64,000 nt of DNA from contig JADWOT020000010.1 of NCBI GenBank assembly GCA_036345935.2, positions 8,048,587 through 8,112,586 on the forward strand, read 5' to 3'. Position 1 is the first letter of the stretch. The number at the start of each line of letters is the position of its first letter. The stretch comes from Taenia hydatigena. Taxonomy: Eukaryota > Platyhelminthes > Cestoda > Cyclophyllidea > Taeniidae. The notes under the pieces were generated by a model, which was not told the DNA's origin, made no database searches, and was given only the letters and a program-made list of their open reading frames with translations. This document shows positions 1-12,959 of the stretch, piece by piece. Made by a program: the position numbers and the translations under genes.

Positions 1-499
1 TGGCATTAATGGGGGAAAATTTATATGGACTCTAACTATCGGTAGATTCTTTAACTAAACATCGCATGAGTCAATGGTTTGAGTGGTTAAGAACAATCGC
101 ATAATCATAGTATTTTGATAATATTTGGCCCCGAGGTCCTCGTCAATGTCTGCTTCACTTCCTAACAAATCTATAAGAGCTCATTACACACTGACCCCTT
201 TTCGAAGACTGGATGTATCAGATAGCGCATGATGCTGTTTTTTCAAGAAAATTAAGTCAACTGAAAACTGGTTCTTCATTTTGAGCACCTTGCAGTGACT
301 TGGCGGACTCAGTTGCTGACTGATTCAATACGCGTACATGGATGAGGTTTTGCTTCACCCTACCGGTAAATGCAAACTCTTACAATCGTTGGTTTTGCCG
401 GTGATTGCACGACTGTTGGTTCGCTTCATCCGCTTAACTACATAAGCGTGCGATTTTGGGAAGTCTTACCAGAGGGCCTAAATGGGACGAATTATTCAG

Positions 500-2830
500 A
501 AAATAAACTGTGCAATAAGGCTTACTCTCCTTCAAAGCTGAGGGTAGGCAGCATTGCCAATCTCGTCCGGACGTTTCTTATCATTTGTCAACAAAATAAT
601 CTAAGAAGAAATCCAGGCAAAGACGCGTATGAAACAGGTTATCTGATTTGCTATGTGGTTAGTTAGTAGCTTGCTGTGGTGCCTCGAATAACCTACTAAG
701 ATGCATTAAAATAACGAAATACAGACTGAGCTCTGTGCGGAACCCCAATTCGGATGGTGGAAGTAAGCGAAATGCTAGCATTTCTACCTGTGTGAGAGAG
801 CTAGCCATCATGAATTGATTGCCTGATTTTATTTAGTTCACTTGAATGAGATGATGTATTGCCTGCCTCACAAGCCAGTGCGTAAAATGAGAGCAGGAAG
901 GTGTAAGTAAAGTCAATGAACCATTCACTTGCCAGAAATCCTCTGCTGTGGAAAGATTTTATTAGGAGCTAAGCCTCAACTGAGAATTCAAGGCATGAGA
1001 AGTGGTAAGGTGATGTCGCAATGAGGGACATTGGTATATGATCCGCCGTATAATCACTAAGCGTGCTGCTATGCTCAAACGCCGCCGTCACATGCTAGAG
1101 ATCGGGTGATGTTAAAATCTTCCAAATTATCCATTGATACATGCTTCAGCTAACGGACTTACGCAGAAATGCCGATAGGTAGTGAGAAGGCGTAGGTGGG
1201 TGCCACAGGAGAGGTGCACACTTCCATGGAATTAGACATTGCACAATAGCTGCACATATCGTGGAATCTCTTCCATAAATTGCCTGTCACAATGCATACA
1301 GTGCGGAATGCCTAACTCGACCTCTTCTCGAGCAAATCAAGTCATGTGTGTGCAAAGTAGTTCAAAACGGAGGAGCTGAGTTGCCTCTCATTTGAGTGCA
1401 CTACATGACTTTGCCACTCCACCCGTCTTAAACTGCAAATTTTGACGAGGTTGTTGCATTGCACTGCAAGCACTTCCATAGCAAATGCTTTTGAGGAAAT
1501 AGAATAGATAAAGTTGACTGGAGATTGCGCAGCTAATCATCAAACTTCGTTAAAATTCGCCTAAGAGCAGTGAAAAAATAGCCATTTCGAAAAAATCTGA
1601 TCCAATCAGCCACCCATTTAAATAAGCACCTTGCTTTTTTATTATTTTTCGTGTGATATTCTGTTAGATTTATTTTGCAATAGAGACAATGGAGACACAA
1701 GTCTCCATTTAAAGAAATTAGCGTCGCCTTTTTTTACAAATGAGACGTGAAAAGCTACAATCAAAGTCAATATCTGAATGCTAGAGGGAAGCCTCGGTGG
1801 TGATTATTACGGTCCTTCCTTCCTCATCACCGCCCTTTCTCAGCTCTTCTGTTTCAGATCATGATTAGACCATTGGCCGTATTTTCGCCAGCGTGTTATT
1901 TACACGATGGCAGAAGGAAAACATAATTCTCAATAAAGAGGGACAAGGTTTACAGTTGTGGAGCTATAAGCTGTTGGATTTTTGCGCACACCATTAAGAG
2001 TGGCGATTTATAGATGCAAGACTAAACAGCTAACGAAAACTGCCTCGCTAAACATATTTACTTCAGGCAGTGCTTGTGTTCAACACAACTGTATGACGCA
2101 TTGTCGACTGGAGCTGGCAGGTGTTTGGTAAATGGGGAATTTTAGAGTAGTCCATACTACCAGAAAAATGCATGTCTGATTTTATTATTATCTGAGTTAT
2201 TCAGAGTATGTGTGCATCAATTTATTTTGCAATGGGAAATTGGATTCGTCTACTTAGCTTCTTGTTCAACCGAACCAATCATGATACTACTTATTTACTG
2301 CAGTGTTAAACTTCGACAGACGAGGCTCCAGTGTAATTAGCGTGTGTAGCATGAAACCACTGCTTGCTCTTCTTAACAAAGCTAGAAGTCAATTTCAGCT
2401 CTGCCTTTTGTTTATTTCTTTAAGATTATAGCACGTGTTTTCGATTTTGTGGATATCTTTTACTAATCTTGGGCAATTCTGAGTAATATTCTTATGCATC
2501 TTATCATATTTATGTTTTTTTATCACTACCTCTTACGAAAGGATAACAACTTGCCTACGCGCTCGCAAGTTCTGTGTTTTGCTGCCTGATTTCGTGTTGC
2601 ATTCGCGTGTGAGCTGTGTATCATGCTGCCATCTTTAAGTAAGTAGCAAAGCTAAAAGGCGGAATTAAATTACTACGATCGACACGAAACTGTACTCTTT
2701 CCCTCTCCTGATTTCATCCAACAAATTTTCATAAGTTTAATCGTTTTAGCCAACCTGCGGAAAGTTGGACTTCCATGCAGCAACAGCTTGACTGGCGAGG
2801 CAGGAGTCAGATGATCAGCCGATTATCCGG
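500..2830 (+). repeat. Direct repeat copy 1 (partner 22.99-26.10 kb)
   Basis: From about base 500 the sequence matches 22990 onward in the same orientation, for example AGGCAGCATTGCCAATCTCG at 546 and 23026 and the CGACCTCTTCTCGAGCAAAT stretch at 1318 and 23782. The partner carries an additional 0.78 kb at 24.87-25.65 kb. I see no defensible coding frame here. The 98-codon frame at 370-666 is not open in the partner. The last 0.35 kb (2.5-2.83 kb) also matches 14.5-14.9 kb inverted. Confidence 0.8.
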
Positions 2831-2970
2831 TCGGCCGACTGGATAGTCAGGATGCCATGAGTCACGGCGGCAACCACTCCTCTTTTGCCATGAGGTCAGT
2901 CTACTCCACGTTTCTCCTCAAACATTACGCTGTGACTTCAAATTGACTGAGCTAATTCAGACTTGGAGTT

Positions 2971-2990
2971 GAACAGAACAGAACAGAACA
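2971..2990 (+). repeat. (GAACA)4 microsatellite
   Basis: Four units of GAACA. The inverted arm at 60470-60487 has the complementary TTCTG units in different number. Confidence 0.85.
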
Positions 2991-3497
2991 AAACCATTGT
3001 GACAATAAAATGGGAGCGGCAAACTGTCATTTGTTCGTGTTAAGCACAAGTATCAACTCGATTTCAGACAGTCATACAGATGCAACTAGTAAGGCAGGCA
3101 AAGAACCACATGATGCACAGCCTACAGCTAAGTGACGCCTTTGTTTTCCAAGTTATCATAACAAAACTTGCTTCTGTAGGATAGATGGTGAAGAGTGAGC
3201 TATTTGGCCAACGCAGTCTGCCCCGTTCCCTGCATTCATCGTGTTTGGCTTGACTACTCCACTTCTTGCAACCGTGTTCACTTGCGTGGTAGTATGTTCT
3301 GTGTGAACTTTCGCTCATTTTCAATTTGTGACTTCAATTAGCACAACCAATATCTCTCGTCAATAAATACTTGTCCCAAAGTGTTTTCCTCTGCAAATTA
3401 CTTCCCAATTTTTCTTGATGTATGAAGTAAAGAGGAGTGATGTTGTGTGACTGCTTCAAATTATATGCGTCCCGATTGGACACAAGCATGACAAACA

Positions 3498-3516
3498 TAC
3501 ACACACACACAGAGAG
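3498..3516 (+). repeat. CA dinucleotide repeat
   Basis: An AC run passing into AG units. Its inverted partner is the GT run at 60035-60048. Confidence 0.85.
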
Positions 3517-3704
3517 ACATATTTCATGCAAATGAAATGGCAACTTCCGAATCTTCGCAGCAAATATGCCCTAGTAGGCAGGAATTCAAGCTAGTAGGTA
3601 GGAGAGTTAGTTAGGGAGGGAGTAGACTCACGTGTCGTGTCTTGGTTGGTCAATTGTTGTAAACCGACGAGCCATTTGCTCCAGCGACGTGGGTGGCATT
3701 TACC

Positions 3705-4806
3705 ACACAACCAGACAAGTGGGCAGTTAAGTGCACAAAGATGATGGCTTCGACGTTCAAAACGTGTGAGTAAACGCAAAAGCAGGGAAAGGAAAGACTA
3801 AGGGCTCACTTTTGTTGGTGGTGGCTTTGTAAACCTGCGTAGCCTCCGTAAAAGAAAGAGAAGTGATGAAGTAGTAAAGATGCTAGCCGCGCAGTCCAAA
3901 GGCGTTCCGATACCGAATCCAATGCTATCATTCAACTCGAATTTCGTTTGTTTACGGGTTTGCAGTGCACAATTCTTGTTCGGTCTGAGGGCGCATTCCT
4001 GATGACCATTACCGAAGATTAGGGCAGTCACAAGTGGATTAGCAATGGGAAAGCAGCCTCTTCCATGTGGGTTTGAATTGAAAATGTGAATGTCCTCATT
4101 GCAGAAGAGTGGGCACTATGATTCGAAAATAGGACTCGGGAATTGCATGCACATAAATGTATCACCTCCTTAAGTCGAGAATTCACATAAATAGCGAAGC
4201 TTAAAATAGCAACGCTCGGCATTGGCATGAGAGCATGGCTGAAGTGATGAAGCACCAGCACTTGCATTGGCATGCCCTTCGACACAGGCGCAACCACTTA
4301 GTCTGAACGACATGCTGAATTGAAGCATTGTGTGCCAGTTCTGAATGTTCTATCGCATTATGCGAGAACTTGGGTCAATATCAGCAGGCCCGTGTGTCGA
4401 CCTGAAGCAATAAACAATGCTCGTTTTCTTAGAGTGGATACCATATTAAAATGACTTATAGAGCAGTGTAGGTGGCATTCACATACTTCCTTCATATGAT
4501 CACTGGAAGCAGTAATTTATAGATGACGGTAGGAGGACACTCGGAGCGCTTCGCTACCAAATTAATGGCTTAATTGCACGAGAAATGGACAGTAAGTTCA
4601 GGTTAGATGGAAAAGAAGGCGGGCACCAATTATGTTGTAATTGAAAAGCATTGAAATTCGTGTAGTGTTACCTTCTTTACTATGCATATTTTGCATGCTG
4701 CGACTAGGAGGGCTTACGTGCACGAGTGACCTGCGCCCCTTCCATCTCTTGCCGACTGAGTTGACAAACGCCGAACACCGTGAGCAGATGGCCTTATCTA
4801 GTGAAA
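3705..4806 (+). other. ~1.1 kb block present in only one inverted-repeat arm, flanked by ACAC
   Basis: In the left arm ACAC occurs at 3705-3708 and again at 4807-4810. The right arm has a single ACAC at the join. This is consistent either with insertion creating a 4-base target duplication or with deletion in the right arm by slippage between ACAC copies. The block has no matching inverted ends, no poly-A and no recognisable protein, which argues against a typical autonomous element. Confidence 0.5.
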
Positions 4807-6206
4807 ACACGCAGTAAGTGTGCTTGTGCAGATGAGTGAATGGGTGGATTGGTGTGTAGGTGGGCCTGACGGCAGGACAATGGTGGCTGGGATCGAGTCA
4901 CCCGGTCGACTCAGTCCCGCGTATCTGCTGGTAGCTGATTGGCCTTGGACCCGAAATGACTGGCCAGCACAATATTCAGTCACTCAAAATGGTGGGGGTG
5001 AATGAAATATGGGTTATGGAACCCTTTTAGAAAGCGTCACTCGCAACAGCTAACCCTTGGGATCTGGACGAGGATCGTTTCTCCAAAAGGTCAAGCCAAC
5101 AATCACCTTTTGCAGATTAACGTGCGGCAGTCGGCACCAACGCCATGTACGTGAGTGCGTCAACCGACCTGCCAATGGAGACTGTGTCTACAATTGAGCA
5201 ATTGATCTTGCACTTAGAGTGGCAGCAGTGCATTCAAGGTCTACGTACCGCAATAATCTGCTAATCAAGAGAGTGAGATTGGTCGAAAGGCCGCTCTTCA
5301 AACGCTCCAAGTTGCGGCTATGAGAGGGACAACTTGTTGAATGTTGAACAAAAGGTTTATCTGGGATTGCACACCAACTGACACGTTGGCATGGTTTCCT
5401 ACTGGAGATATCTGGTCTTGCAAGTTGCCAACTAGATGGGTGAGCAGCTCATGTCCGTCGATCAATTTTCCTTCGACTTAAATCTACTCTTTCCATTCTA
5501 AGCCCCTTCAAGATCAAAGTACTTTATCGACATTTGACAATGCTACATTGAAGACCGAAGTACACTACTTCATCGCCGGTAACGATTCAGCGTAGTCTGC
5601 TCACATTTGATCGAACCTAACGTAGATAGCTACTATTTTTCAGAATTTAATAGCTGCACCCTACTTCTATTTTATACAGTTTTTCTCTCGGTTCTTATCA
5701 CTTCATGCAGCATTGCATCAAATCACAGCCATATCACATTGATTGGAATGAGTGAACCCACCCATTCTTCTGGCATTCCACCCAACGTCGTCCTCCCTTA
5801 GTAGCACTCCTCTTGGCCTTTAGCCTGCCAGTGCACCTCGACATTACTTTGTGATGAACTCTATTTTGTCCTTCTGATTTGGTACTTTGAGGCGCTGACT
5901 TTTATTTCACGTAATTGAAACCAAACAGCTTTGGTGGGTGGTATCCTCAAACTCTGCTATTTGATCTGCAACATTTTAGTGCGAAAATGTAGGTGAAGTT
6001 AGTGCCTCAACTAAGGATAACAAAATGATCACCATCGCGCACGATGGTGTGAGACGAAGCGCAGGCTATAAGTTTGCTGAGGAAGCCGGCAGATGTACAG
6101 GAATCCTCAGAATGTGTGAAATATTATAGTTTGCCCATGTCGATACAAACCATGAGCTCTGCTACTTCTGCATCATTCTAGACCGAAGGCGTATGCTATA
6201 GTGAAT

Positions 6207-6314
6207 TCATGAGCGAAATGTTGCTGTACTTCTCAGCAGGAGGAGAAGGAGGAAGAGGGAATTATGTGTATAATCTCTATATTCTTGCAGAAATTGTACA
6301 ATTCGAAATGCTCG
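6207..6314 (-). pseudogene. Start-less copy of the leucine-rich ORF
   Basis: The minus strand reads RAFRIVQFLQEYRDY then a Leu-rich run and TATFRS-stop. It is homologous to the 30.86 kb ORF and to 58338-58445, but the ATG has become ATT. No TCATAGGCT/TATA pair precedes it. Confidence 0.4.
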
Positions 6315-6656
6315 CGGTTGTGGGATGGTCGGCTGTTCACCAAGTTCAGCAGTCTGAAACCGAAAATGCGTTGAGGATGTGAAATGACAATTTCACTGCG
6401 ATGTTCAACGATTGTTTTATCAGTAGAGGAGAGGCGACCAACACGCGACCTTGCTCACTTCAATGCATATTTAATTCTTTATTTTCTTTAAGTCCCACAG
6501 TGCTGGTTATTGTAAGCTACTGAGCTTCTGCTATTTGCTGTTCTTAAACACGAAGAATTCATTGCGTATTTCTTCAGCCAGCCATGGTTCACATGTAAGG
6601 ATCCTGCCATTACAACAGTAGTCGGAGATTGAAAAGGCCCATTCCAATCCTATCAC

Positions 6657-6677
6657 ATACACGCGCACACACACACA
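6657..6677 (+). repeat. CA dinucleotide repeat
   Basis: CA units with a CGCG interruption; the partner TG run is at 57974-57998. Confidence 0.8.
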
Positions 6678-7052
6678 GGCACCTGATTTACAGAGAAGTG
6701 ATTGAGAATGCGGAGAACAGTAGGAGAACCTAGATAAACGCAGCTGGTGGGCTAGCGTTGCGTACCAAACTGCAAATTATCAATGAATGCAATCGAAACA
6801 CTTGTGGTGCTAGCGGAAACAAGGCTTGCATAAGACGTCCGTTTTGCTTTGGAACTATTCATGACATGTCATTTCCCACGGCTAAAGCCATTTAGCGAGA
6901 TGCGCATCTCGATCTATGGGACGTAATTTTTAGACAGAGTTCAAGACTTATAGATTAAATGCAAGTCTCATTGACTTACGGAAAACACCTCTTGTCTACC
7001 CCACGGTCATGCGAACACCGACATTTGAGGCAACTTGCCACGAGGATGTTAA

Positions 7053-8743
7053 AAGCTTAAACATACCGATGCACGAAACTGTTGCATCAGAGAAGATTTC
7101 GGTGTCTTCGAGATTTGGAGAAAAATTGGCGGTCTCGACTCCCAAAATCCACAGCAATCTGGGGTCAACCTCACTGCTAGAGGGAACATAAAATGGGTGA
7201 AGTAAAGCCATTAATGGAAGATACAGTCCAAGCGCTTGAACTCGTGCTGCCTGACAGTTTCAGCAAGATGGCAAATCCTTTGGCATTTGGAACAGCGGAA
7301 GCAGGTCTGTCCCCTCCTCACTCATCACCTGTCTACTCATATGCAATCAGCAACAGTTAAGTGCTCATTGTGCTCCAAGCCCGACTTTTACATTTATAGC
7401 CATTTACATTCACGAATACTCTCACTCCTTCCTGTACTGTAAGAATTTGTGTTTCTCGAAATGTGGAACTTGAAGCAATCGACCCTTACACGGTGCACAT
7501 AATATGCAGGTTGAATGCCATATTGCAGCAAAGATTTCATCTCTCCTCAAGAAATACCCACCACTTCACCGGTTTAAAGCCGATGCAGGCCACCGCCGTC
7601 GCTATAGGTGTGCAAATTCAACTTGAGCCTTCCGTACAATTTGATTGAGCTGAAATTCGCAGTGCTTTTGTGAAGGCAACTATACCACTACTAACTCGAG
7701 GTTGGTTCTTACTCCACGATTACCCAAGGCTGTGCCATGACTTGAATACAATATGTTAAGGAGAATTATAAACCGATTGTATTGTGGAAAATGTTAACTC
7801 ATTATCACATCTGCAAACCATAGACACAGGTGTGGATGCCCTCGTCAATGCACGGCTCATTTACTGTTAAAGGTGTGTGAACACCGAGGTTTGAAGCGAC
7901 TAATCATGAAGAGGTTCGCAATTTGCATATTTTGATTCACAACCCTGAGGATACCACTTGAGGGCCATCAGACTCATGAATTATCTGGTATATCGCGGCC
8001 AACCTTACCGCTACTGCACAGGAATGCCAAATGTTGCGACTTTATCAGCTACTTGTTTTTTTATCACAGTGTGGGGTTCGAGACCGATTGGTTTACACCA
8101 AAACAAACAAACGCTTGTGCATGGCTTACAATTCCATAGGGATTTTCAATGCTTCTTCTCGCTATTCATTGCCATAAAATCAACTGCACGCAGCCAATCA
8201 GATGCAGTTAATTTGGTGGTTAGATATTCCGTAAATCAAGGTTAAAATTAGGTTTAGCCTACGTATCAAGAGTTACCACATGAGAAAGGCTTTGCTTTGA
8301 ATGAAAATCACAGAAAGAGCTGTCTTGCATAGGTAATTACTCAGACGCCTGCAGCCACCGAAACTATAATTTCTACATCCCTATTCATGAAAACTGGAAA
8401 ACCTGATACGACTTTTGTAATAACTGGAACAAAGAGATTTGCCTCATCCTCTGCAATCATCACGACTGATGGCACTACTGTGACCTCTGTCATAACAAAA
8501 ACGGGGTATCTGTACCGACTTTCTTAGTTGCCAAGGTTGGGACATCCGCGCAGACTTTTCCAGCTGCCACGACAACTAGGAAACCTGCTGCGAACCCTGC
8601 CACTGCCACAGACAAGAAATCTACCTCAATTTTAGCATCTGCAACGAAAGGATCCACAGCAAAAATTCGTAATTATCAAAAGTAGAGGATCTCGTTTGAC
8701 ATATGCGCTCGTAATCGCTTGCGTGATGGTCGTTGTTGAGTGA
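7053..8743 (+). pseudogene. Decayed gene B1: conserved N-terminal block, FnIII-like block, Thr-rich stalk, hydrophobic tail
   Basis: From 7053 a frame reads a block with DFGVFE and GGLDSQNPQQSGVNLTA, then breaks at about 7193 by one base relative to copy B2. An FnIII-like stretch (GLKPMQATAVAIGVQIQ, resembling the E-F loop and F strand) lies at about 7450-7647. A Thr/Ala/Ser-rich stalk runs 8333-8680, with a one-base frame change at the ACAAAAACGGGG run near 8507. The hydrophobic C-terminus SRGSRLTYALVIACVMVVVE plus stop is at 8681-8743, like the tails of taeniid oncosphere antigens. The frames are discontinuous and no start or promoter was found, so I treat it as a pseudogene. A longer mucin-like relative of the FnIII antigens is the best guess for the ancestor. 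Confidence 0.55.
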
Positions 8744-9092
8744 AAATTTGCCCTATAACTAGTTGCGGTCAGTGTTGATCTCAGTCAAAAACGGTTTATT
8801 ACTTCTTTCTTTATAAGAGACTGATGTATCCCTTTTCCGAATGCTTTTAGAGGCGGCGAACACATGCACATTCTCTCGCTTATACCGGATCCAAATGTGT
8901 TGCATTCACATACTCGGTGTGCATCGATAGGGAGGCATTCGACGTGATCGGGTTACTTGAGGAGAGTAAGTTGGCATGCAATAACTTGAGCCTCTAATTA
9001 CCCATAACATATGGCACCTGTGCAAGTGATCCGGACGGATCCACTTGCTTCTCAATCAGATAGACAGATGATAGGGTCAACTGCACCCACGA

Positions 9093-9905
9093 CTAACAGG
9101 ACTTGCGATTAAAATGGCCAACAGCCCACGCAAAACGCAGGTAACCAAATGTTAATCCATTAACTGGCCAGTCATAAAGGCATGACTGACCTTTAGACGG
9201 TGTGTTAACGTTCTTAGAAGGGATCACACAAGGCGAAATATTTATCAAGACGAGCGAGAATGCTGTTAGGATTTTACCATCGGCCTCTGCAGGCTGCTTA
9301 CCGATAGCAGCGGAAATTATCTGTTTTGGCTCCGCTTTTTCACAGGCACTAAAATTGAATGATGCAGCCATGAATGAGGCCGTTGGGTTTGTGTAGCAGT
9401 TGCGATATAATGTGTACCGTGCAGAGGTAGATTGCTACAATGTTCACACATTGACGAGTAAGAAGTCGCAACAATACGGAATGAGTAAAGTGGTTTGGAA
9501 TGTTTAGAAGCCAGTTGATCGCCATGTTATCATACTTGAAGGCGAGTTCTTCAAGTATGTACGTCCCTCAGAATGTTGTTGTGTTTGGAAAAGTACAGCA
9601 CGAGTGTGAATGAAAGAAAAACAACTACTGATTGCATACAAGTAGACCGGGAATAGCTGAAAGGCAAACAGACTTGCCTGTATCGCCTTAAACACCCAGG
9701 TGTCATCTGACGCGCTGAAACTACCAAACATCACGCATCCTCGCACTGACTTCATATTTTGTTCATGGTTTCGCTCCTCTCTTCCATATTCCTACCTCTT
9801 GGCACTGATTGCCACGAACTTTGTGAGCCGAGACAGTTAATATTTCTCAAAGCCTCGAAAGCACCAAAATCTCCATTGACTTTCACAGAACCATGCATCA
9901 GTAAG
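9093..9905 (-). pseudogene. 3' fragment downstream of A1, homologous to gene B
   Basis: Downstream of the A1 FnIII exon, the minus strand at 9759-9905 reads GDFGAFEALRNINCLGSQSS, clearly related to the DFGVFE block of gene B. The following DNA aligns with the rest of B: an AEPKQIISAAIGKQ stretch near 9300 matches KPMQATAVAIGVQ of B1. Stops and frame changes separate the pieces. The 92-codon open frame at 9093-9371 is the longest piece. A and B are therefore diverged copies of one ancestral gene, and this is its broken 3' part. Confidence 0.45.
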
Positions 9906-10060
9906 TCCTATGTCTTCATAGCCTCGTTGTCAGTTGTTCAATTGTCGGTTTTGCAGGCAGAGAGTGTTGAGACAAATTCTACCAGTTATAAACGAAGAAA
10001 TCACTATTTTGTGCCAATGCTTTTGACAAATGTAATAGGAATGTTTTAGTTGTAGCTTAC

Positions 10061-11092
10061 CAGTAGGCCGTATTTGACTGGATTCCATGGGATATGTAAA
10101 ATGGATATCGTCTCTAGTCACTTCCACAGTCACTTTGTACAGTGTGTAGGCGTCCAATCCGTCAGCAGTCCCTTCTTCGCTTAAGGTGTCTGTAGTCATA
10201 ACTTTGTAGACGAAAATAGATCTTAGTTCACATTTTCACTTTGTTCATATAAAGTTTCACCAGTTTTGGACAATTCAAGTGAATTGAGGACTAAAATGCA
10301 CATGTCTTTGGGAATGGTGTAGCACCCCTTCTTGTCTCTGTAATAAAATAAGCACAATAAATAAGGAGCAACAATCGAAAAAAACTATTTCTAAGCAGAT
10401 TTGACTGTGTGAGAGAGAAGTTGGATTGTAAGTGATGTGGAAGTGTGTGGTGCCATCTGATGGTAACCAAGGGTGAATGTAGGCAGGCAATGAAGACTAC
10501 ATCAGATATATGTGCACAACTACAAAAAGGTGGGAAAGTCATAAGTAAGGCATTCTAGGATACATCATCTACTTACAACTCGCCTGGCATTCCGTTTTAT
10601 TTTGAGGAGAGAGTTGTCTTTTTGGTTTTCTCTCCTCCTGAAAGGCATGCCACTCACTAGGAGACATTGATAACAAAAGCAGCAAAACAATTTCCTGCTT
10701 AATGCAATACAAAATTATTTTTAAAATTATCTTGGAAGAGAAGGTCAGATGAACAATCTGAGCAATAAAAAATAAGTTCCCCCAGTAGTGTCGCACCGAT
10801 TTAGCTGTGATGAGGTGGGAAGTGGCGTATAGCGAAACGAGAAGTAATGAAGCCGTTACTTACAGTTTTTAGCTGTTTTGATTTTGGGAACCATTAGCCA
10901 CCCATTATGAATCATCAACCCGAAGAAAAATTGCAATTTGATTAATATTTCTACGCATATGCTGTTCAGAGCAGAGCAACGAAAGGTGATGATCTTACCG
11001 ATCGCCAACGCGGAATCATTATGCAAGGTTGAGGTTGCCATACAAGTGAGGCAGAGTTGAAACGACACCTCCATTCCAGAAATGCGTTCCAT
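10061..11092 (-). pseudogene. Decayed FnIII-antigen gene A1 (signal exon + broken FnIII exon)
   Basis: Exon 1 (10999-11092, or from the inner ATG at 11074) encodes a FQLCL-type signal peptide and ends in phase 1 at ATCG|GTAAGATC. Exon 2 (10061-10337) starts at a good acceptor (TATTTTATTACAG) and ends ACTG|GTAAGC. The 3' half of exon 2 still reads as the second half of an FnIII domain (GLDAYTLYKVTVEVT). The 5' half has an in-frame TAG, a shared TGA and a net frameshift: 277 bases is not compatible with phase 1 to phase 1. I therefore call it a pseudogene. The intact gene at 48 kb has the same signal exon / phase 1 / FnIII order but no donor after FnIII. The inverted copy A2 lies at 35.5-36.5 kb. 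Confidence 0.7.
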
Positions 11093-12959
11093 TTACATCT
11101 CCCTTAGTCTGTACTTATGTGAGTGCTGTGCAATCATGCGAGCCTAGAATTTGATTTGTTGTTGTGCATTTACGCATACTGCGACTTCACATACTATTGG
11201 TTGTCATGACCGATTGTGCTGGGTTTTGGTGGTGCCAAGTGTAGTCATAGAAGACTTTATTTTGCACAGCCATGGAAATCCCCATTTTTGTGACGATTTG
11301 CAAGATCAATCAGTGCAATCAGAATGGCGATTGCTAGTGTAAAATGCGATTAAAGTCGACTAATACTGGATCAAAGAGACAGGCTGGTGTCAAGCCTAAA
11401 CAATCTGCAGTTGATAGGCTTAAATACGTTGCTGAGGTGACTCAAAATCTGACTCAAACGAATTCTGAGAAAGTCCCTTCCATCCATCATTCGCATGCTA
11501 GCGCATACGCTTACACACACGGTGCTTTCGCGTGATGATTGATGCACGACTTTGTCTATTGGCTACCTGGTTAGGCGGACAGTAGGGTGGAGACCGCCGC
11601 CCACACTTTTGATACTTGGCGGTGATTGGCACGAATTATTCCACCCACAAACTACACGATTTGTGATTCATTAATCAAAATAAACCCTTGTAGATATTTA
11701 AACCTCAGGGTCAATGTGGACCAATTTCGGTAAGGAGTTCCCTACAATTGAGCAAATAGCCCTCCGAATCATTTTACACCCGTCAACAGGTACGTCGAAC
11801 GTGTTATATATTAGAGGCTGTCTTAGCATACGTCTGATCCAGACTCTGGGCTTGACCTCTGTCAGAGCTTTAGTTGGTTGGTTTAGTCTTGACTTTAACC
11901 TCGGCTTGGAATGAGCATTTGCGTACCACTACCGCACCTAACGTGATTTCACCTGATGAGGGATAATGGGTGCACAAGAACTCCGTTTCTACGGAACTGG
12001 GAGACTCTAGAGACTTGAAGGCCTCGCACTGTAACTGCATGCCTGCACATTGATGTCATTAGGACGCAGGACATCTTTGAGTAGTTCCAATGGCACAATG
12101 CTGGATGGCATTCCAGCTGCAGTCATCCAAATTTAAGTGAAAATTACATGCACGCCTTAGATCTGCTGTCTCAAGTGTCCACACTTTAAGCTTGTCGAAC
12201 AATTTTGGCAGTAAACTACACCACTGGATTCCACGAATATCAGCCAAAAATAGCTGACATTACTGTCTTCCTTTCTTTTAAAGGCAAACCTTTATTAGCT
12301 TATTATGCATATAGCGGTACGAATTTTGTGTGCGTTTTGTGCAATAACCAAATGACTCAATTATTGTAGCTTAGGAAAAGGAATGTGCGTTGTTCCACAC
12401 CCATTTTTTGCAACTCGAATAAAAGAAGCAACTATTGTAAACCCAGCTCCTACTATCGAATGACAGGTCTCCGAATCCACAACGTTTGCCTTTCTTACAT
12501 GCCGTTGTTTTTGTCGTAGTACAAAGGCATCATCTAGAGACAAGTTTTGCATCGTGTTCCCAAATGACCCATTGACTAGCAACATAAGCACTGTATGTGA
12601 ACCGGCAAAAGCGTACAGTGTATCCTTTTATTAATATAGTTTTCAAATTCTCCGTATTGCTCAGCACGCATAAAAGAGTTTAACTTGAATTCAGGGGCGA
12701 AATGAAGCAACAGAGGTTGTTGTGAACACTGGCACTAAATAAAGGGCGAGAGGAGTAAAAATATTGCTATAAAATGATGCAACTAACGTTTGAGTGAGAT
12801 AGTTGTGATTGGCAGTGGCAGCTGCAGTGTTAAGGCGGTGACAGTCCAATCAATGTGCTCACAAGCAAAAGCAGACAGCATGGGTTCGATCAAAGCCATT
12901 TGACAACTGGTAGAATATCGCGTCAAATGAAAGACAAGAGGAGAAGATGTTTATGGAGA

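Larger units (their letters stand above)
2860..6950 (+). repeat. Inverted repeat arm (partner 57.70-60.61 kb)
   Basis: The reverse complement of 57.70-60.61 kb is found here, including the (GAACA)n tract at 2971-2990, a CA repeat at about 3500, the stretch TCGAGTCACCCGGTCGACTC at 4894, and the end near 6950. The left arm is longer by one 1.1 kb block (3705-4806). Frames on both strands are short, and except for the leucine-rich relic at 6.2 kb none looks coding. Confidence 0.85.
6990..12950 (+). repeat. Inverted repeat arm with genes B1 and A1 (partner 33.66-39.44 kb)
   Basis: The arm carries B1 (plus) and A1 (minus) pointing toward each other. Between and beyond them are non-coding stretches that also match the partner, for example ATGGGTCATTTGGGAACACG read on the minus strand at 12.57 kb and plus at 34.08 kb. 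A 76-codon frame at 12361-12591 (minus) is also open in the partner (34064-34294), but I see no domain. Confidence 0.85.

Noticed and set aside
4820..5005. Pair of overlapping frames on both strands
   Set aside because: Frames on opposite strands mirror each other, the inverted partner at 59.7 kb interrupts them, and there is no domain.
5607..5801. 64-codon frame conserved in the inverted arm (58852-59046)
   Set aside because: Conservation is explained by the DNA duplication. There is no splice context and the termini are arbitrary.
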